A stretch of 8,568 nucleotides of DNA from positions 8,463 through 17,030 of the forward strand of contig DFJV01000174.1 in the NCBI GenBank assembly GCA_002373205.1. The letters run 5' to 3'. The stretch's first letter is position 1, and each line of letters opens with the position of its first letter. Source of the DNA: Treponema sp. UBA3662. Lineage in GTDB: Bacteria > Spirochaetota > Spirochaetia > Treponematales > Treponemataceae. The position numbers and the translations under genes were made by a program. Positions 6,145 through 8,568 of the stretch are shown here, one piece after another. Under the pieces are notes generated by a model. The model did not search any database. It saw only the letters and a list, made by a program, of their open reading frames with translations, and had not been told where the DNA came from.

Positions 6145-6954
6145 ATGGCTAAGAAATTAAAAGTTTACAATGATTCTCCTGTTACCGTTTGTTTTGCCCT
6201 TCTTGCATTGGTGGCATTTGCTCTGGACACTTTTGTGCTAAAGGGAAAGCTTCTTGCGTCCGTCCTTACTTGCCCTGGCGGAAAGCTTAGCAGCCCAAGC
6301 TTTAATTTTTCGTCCGCTGCCGACTACATAAAGCTTCTTTTGCATGTCTTTGGATTTTCCTCCTGGGCTTCCGTCTTTATAAACTGCCTCTTTGTACTAA
6401 TGCTTGGCCCGGAACTGGAAGAACGCTACGGCTCTCCCGTACTGGCCCTGATGCTTGCAGTCTCTGCCCTTGTTACCGGCGTCTTGAACGCATGCCTTTC
6501 CCCAGCCCCAGTCTTTGGCGCTTCCTGCGTAATCTTTACGATGATTTTCCTTACCGGAATGACGGACCTTGCAAAAAAGCACATCCGCTTTTCTTGGATA
6601 TTTATATTTGTCTTCTATATAATATACCAGTTCTATTCTGTTTATAGCGGAAACGATGTGCGCCTTTCCCTTACTGCAAACAAGGGATTCATCCTCTTCC
6701 TAAAAAAGAATGCCGTTACATTCATAAGCCTTGCCGGTGGAATCTGCGGAAGCCTCTTTGGTTTTCTTGTTTCCCCCAAAAAGCGCTCTGCCCCAAGAAA
6801 GAACTTTGACGACACCGAACTTGAAAGCGACTCCTTTTCTGCTCCAGAAAAATCATCTTTCTTTGGCAAAAAACATTCCCTCTTAAAAAAAGCAGAAAAA
6901 GCGCGCAAGTCTTCGTCCAACGATGAGACTGTTATTGGCACGATAAGCTTGTAG
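6145..6954 (+). CDS. Rhomboid-like membrane protein, probably catalytically inactive
   Basis: The 269-residue protein has six likely membrane helices, at about 12-32, 62-88, 98-118, 123-142, 149-167 and 189-208, the core rhomboid topology. LGPELEERYGS (87-97) corresponds to the GlpG 'LGGAVEKRLGS' stretch, and Asn80 sits where rhomboids have the conserved TM2 asparagine. The serine motif in TM4 reads GASC (125-128), so Ser127 is kept but the final glycine is cysteine. In TM6, SLAGGICG (195-202) aligns with the 'HIAGLxxG' motif with serine in place of the catalytic histidine. The TM2 histidine is also missing (Ser76). Residues 210-269 form a hydrophilic, Lys/Ser-rich tail, probably cytoplasmic. 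A pseudoprotease role in binding or holding membrane proteins is inferred. No ribosome binding site precedes the ATG. A hairpin terminator directly follows the stop codon. Confidence 0.8.
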   Translation: MAKKLKVYNDSPVTVCFALLALVAFALDTFVLKGKLLASVLTCPGGKLSSPSFNFSSAADYIKLLLHVFGFSSWASVFINCLFVLMLGPELEERYGSPVLALMLAVSALVTGVLNACLSPAPVFGASCVIFTMIFLTGMTDLAKKHIRFSWIFIFVFYIIYQFYSVYSGNDVRLSLTANKGFILFLKKNAVTFISLAGGICGSLFGFLVSPKKRSAPRKNFDDTELESDSFSAPEKSSFFGKKHSLLKKAEKARKSSSNDETVIGTISL

Positions 6955-6956
6955 GG

Positions 6957-6988
6957 GAAGGGCATTAGTGTAGATTGCTATGCCCTTC
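6957..6988 (+). terminator. Hairpin terminator of the rhomboid-like gene
   Basis: GAAGGGCAT (6957-6965) and ATGCCCTTC (6980-6988) form a perfect 9-bp stem with a 14-nt loop, 2 nt after the stop codon. The T-rich stretch TTTCTTCT follows. The T-run is interrupted, so efficiency is uncertain. The stop codon of the opposing open frame (6978-6980) overlaps the start of the right arm. Confidence 0.7.
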
Positions 6989-7263
6989 TTTCTTCTGTCA
7001 AAGGCTCGTCCCAGATAATGCAGGCATCATGCTCTTTAGCAATGCCGTCTATGACTTTGCCAAGTTCCTCAAGAAAAGCGGCCTCTTTTTTCTTTGACCT
7101 TCTGCCTTTTCCGCTGTAGAGCTCTTTTTCAAAATAGGCATCGTAGGAGACGGTGAAGGAAAGCTTTACCATGGAAGACCTGAACAACCGCTTTAAGGCA
7201 ATCCGAAAAACTTCCATAACCAGCGACAAAATGGTTTTGCAGTAAGATCGAATTTTTTTCTGC

Positions 7264-7349
7264 GGCAGTTGCTTTTGTAACTGCCTTGCCCTTGAAAAAT
7301 CCCTCCATGGATTTTTCAAGGGATCGTAGATTCCCTTCGGAAATCTACG
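7264..7349. repeat. Three tandem perfect or near-perfect hairpins
   Basis: Hairpin 1 is GGCAGTT/AACTGCC with an 8-nt loop (7264-7285). Hairpin 2 is CCCTTGAAAAATCC (7289-7302) with its exact complement at 7309-7322 and a 6-nt loop. Hairpin 3 is CGTAGATTCC (7325-7334) paired with 7339-7349, with one bulged A and a CTTC loop. AAAAATCCCTCC recurs at 7400-7411 and CCCTCCATGG at 7363-7372, so pieces of the array are also directly repeated. The array lies within the degenerate minus-strand frame. Confidence 0.65.
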
Positions 7350-7431
7350 TGTTGCTAAGTCGCCCTCCATGGCTCTGTACTGGTCGGCAAGAAAGAGGAA
7401 AAAATCCCTCCGCAAAACAAACACGCCCGGT

Positions 7432-7450
7432 CCCTGAGGCTCTCGAAGGG
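7432..7450. repeat. REP-like palindrome CCCTGAG...CGAAGGG
   Basis: CCCTGAGGCTCTCGAAGGG has partly complementary ends (CCCT with AGGG class pairing) around a GAG/TCGAA core. It is a close variant of the CCCTGAGCTTGTCGAAGGG type that I recall from intergenic repeats of many bacteria. TGTAAAAG (7454-7461) follows closely. Confidence 0.6.
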
Positions 7451-7472
7451 CCGTGTAAAAGTCGCCTTCGTC

Positions 7473-7493
7473 ATCCCGAACTAGATTCGGGAT
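7473..7493. repeat. Palindrome ATCCCGAA / TTCGGGAT
   Basis: ATCCCGAA (7473-7480) and TTCGGGAT (7486-7493) are perfect 8-bp arms around CTAGA. The stretch TCATCCCGAA at its left edge resembles a common class of dispersed bacterial palindromes. TGTAAAAG (7495-7502) follows 1 nt later, as after the neighbouring repeat. Confidence 0.65.
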
Positions 7494-7631
7494 CTGTAAA
7501 AGTAAAACCCCGGTCATTGCCCTGCTTAATACGTCAATCAGTGAATTTTTCACAGAATTTTATGTAAATTTTCATTTGTTTTTGTGCGCACATACTCACT
7601 ACAAAAAATGCATTCTGCTTTAAAATAGGCT

Positions 7632-7653
7632 TTAGCTTAATCAGTCGGTAGAG
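7632..7653 (+). other. tRNA D-arm-like fragment in the leader of the FGE-like gene
   Basis: TTAGCTTAATCAGTCGGTAGAG closely resembles the 5' part of many tRNAs (TAGCTCAGTCGGTAGAG). No anticodon arm, T arm or matching acceptor follows, because a ribosome binding site and start codon come within 31 nt. It is at best a partial tRNA copy, and chance resemblance is possible. Confidence 0.3.
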
Positions 7654-7683
7654 TTTACGCATATTATTTTATGGAGGAATAAA

Positions 7684-8538
7684 ATGAAAAAATCTTTCCT
7701 AATCCTAACGGCCTCTCTTGGCCTAAGCCTTGCCCTCTTTGCCAACGGCAGCGGGGCAAAAGCTTCTTCTTCTGGTGTGATTGTGCCTGGCGCAACTATA
7801 AAAGGTGCAATCAAAGGTTCTGAAGTATTCATTGCAGGCCGCACGGTTACAATCCCAAAACTCTGGGTTTGTGACCACGAGGTAACTCAGGGCGAATACG
7901 AAAAATACTGTGGCTACGGAACAGTTTATGGTGAAAAATACGGTCCAAGCGATGAATTGGGCAAGGGAAGCAACTACCCTGTATACAATATACAGTGGTA
8001 TGATACTGTAGTTTACTGCAACAAGAGAAGCATCGCAGAAGGCCTTACCCCCTGCTACAAAATAAAGGGCAAGACAGACCCAAGCAAATGGGGTGCGCTA
8101 CCAATCGAAGATGAAGATTGTGATTATGATGATTCAGTGTGGGCTACTGTAACCTGCGACTTTAAGGCAAACGGCTATCGTCTGCCAACCAAGGCGGAAT
8201 GGGAATACCTTGCGCGCGGTGGCAACACCAGCAACAGCGGACAGACTGAATACAGTGGTAGCAACGACATTGAAGCTGTTGCCTGGTATAAAGGTAACAG
8301 CGGAGGCAAAACCCACGAGATAAAGAAAAAGGCTGCCAATGCACTGGGCTTATATGACATGACCGGCAACGTAGATGAGTGGTGCTGGGACAAGGATGGA
8401 GACTGTCGATCAGATCGAGGTGGCTCGTATTATTCTGACGCAGACTGCCTTGTTCTCTCCTCGGGTGAGGGAGGTGCGATGTCTCCGTATGCAGACGATG
8501 AAGTAGGTTTCCGTGTTGTGCGTACTTTGTCTGAATAA
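7684..8538 (+). CDS. Exported FGE/SUMF1-domain protein with C-type lectin fold, probably non-catalytic
   Basis: The 284-residue protein starts with a Sec signal peptide (MKKSFLIL, hydrophobic to about residue 19, with likely cleavage after Ala20 or Ala25). There is no lipobox cysteine. The formylglycine-generating-enzyme domain follows: VCDHEVTQGEYEKY (62-75), YPVYNIQWYDTVVYCNKRS (98-116), GYRLPTKAEWEYLARGG (164-180), NALGLYDMTGNVDEWCWD (219-236), RGGSYYSDADC (245-255) and the closing VGFRVVR (274-280). In true FGE two copper-binding cysteines lie in the GGSY...C region. Here the first is Ser251 and the second is displaced (Cys255), so sulfatase-type activation is unlikely. An acidic insert (141-150, EDEDCDYDD) is notable. 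GGAGGA (7673-7678) lies 5 nt before the ATG. TAAAAT (7621-7626) is a weak possible -10. The palindrome TGTGCGCACA (7583-7592) lies further upstream. Treponemes carry many such paralogues. A binding role at the envelope is inferred. Confidence 0.88.
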   Translation: MKKSFLILTASLGLSLALFANGSGAKASSSGVIVPGATIKGAIKGSEVFIAGRTVTIPKLWVCDHEVTQGEYEKYCGYGTVYGEKYGPSDELGKGSNYPVYNIQWYDTVVYCNKRSIAEGLTPCYKIKGKTDPSKWGALPIEDEDCDYDDSVWATVTCDFKANGYRLPTKAEWEYLARGGNTSNSGQTEYSGSNDIEAVAWYKGNSGGKTHEIKKKAANALGLYDMTGNVDEWCWDKDGDCRSDRGGSYYSDADCLVLSSGEGGAMSPYADDEVGFRVVRTLSE

Positions 8539-8568
8539 ATAAAATTTACGCTCCGTGTAAACAGCACC

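Larger units (their letters stand above)
6978..7553 (-). pseudogene. Degenerate 191-codon open frame invaded by palindromic repeats
   Basis: The frame starts with GTG at 7551-7553 and no ribosome binding site. An internal ATG at 7515-7517 also lacks one. Roughly codons 17-95 are translations of short palindromes, for example QIPNLVRDDEGD from the repeat at 7473-7493 and REPQG from that at 7432-7450, followed by three hairpins at 7264-7349. Only the last ~80 residues look protein-like: a basic segment, then FEKELYSGKGRRSKKKEAAF and a helical acidic/basic end. Possible internal ATGs for that part (7215-7217 and 7170-7172) also lack ribosome binding sites. I recognise no family. My reading is a remnant of a gene whose 5' part was replaced or invaded by repeats. 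A real protein that tolerates in-frame repeats remains possible. Confidence 0.4.

Noticed and set aside
7583..7592. TGTGCGCACA palindrome as an operator for the FGE-like gene
   Set aside because: It is a single 10-bp palindrome with no convincing promoter beside it and no second copy, so a regulator site cannot be claimed.
3232..8568. CRISPR array
   Set aside because: The repeats are palindromic, of several kinds and irregularly spaced. No uniform repeat-spacer pattern or cas gene is present.

Overview
The window looks like chromosomal DNA from a spirochaete of the genus Treponema. I infer this from recalled family resemblance, not from a search. The pointers are a secreted formylglycine-generating-enzyme-like (FGE-like) protein with a typically treponemal N-terminal half, a small outer-membrane-type protein, an aminotransferase-like protein of a kind I associate with spirochaetes, and moderate GC content.

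Layout from left to right. Positions 52-3231 hold two co-directional housekeeping genes, gatA and gatB, which encode the catalytic and tRNA-binding subunits of the Asp/Glu-tRNA amidotransferase. gatC is not visible and may lie to the left. Positions 3232-3544 are gene-free and rich in short palindromic repeats. A small three-helix membrane protein lies on the minus strand at 3545-3838. A second repeat-rich spacer follows at 3839-4314, with a palindromic repeat and a 197-bp element bounded by 15-bp perfect inverted repeats. Positions 5878-4315 (minus) form a two-gene operon with a very good sigma-70-type promoter. It encodes a signal-peptide-bearing, probably beta-barrel protein and, 10 nt later, an aminotransferase-like protein that lacks the usual lysine motif. 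The divergent spacer 5879-6144 carries a compact multi-hairpin element.

Positions 6145-6954 (plus) encode a six-helix rhomboid-like protein that keeps the serine but not the histidine of the catalytic dyad. It ends in a clear hairpin terminator. Positions 6978-7553 (minus) are a 191-codon open frame that I read as degenerate, because much of its N-terminal half is translated palindromic repeats. Positions 7684-8538 (plus) encode an exported FGE/C-type-lectin-fold protein without the FGE copper-cysteine pair.

I see no rRNA, CRISPR array, insertion sequence, transposase, reverse transcriptase or complete tRNA. The most unusual content is non-coding: several families of small palindromes recur in the spacers, some with a shared TGTAAAA tail, and some run through an open reading frame. 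The two proteins with altered active sites (rhomboid-like and aminotransferase-like) are the most interesting coding content. I did not find a convincing new multi-gene system.
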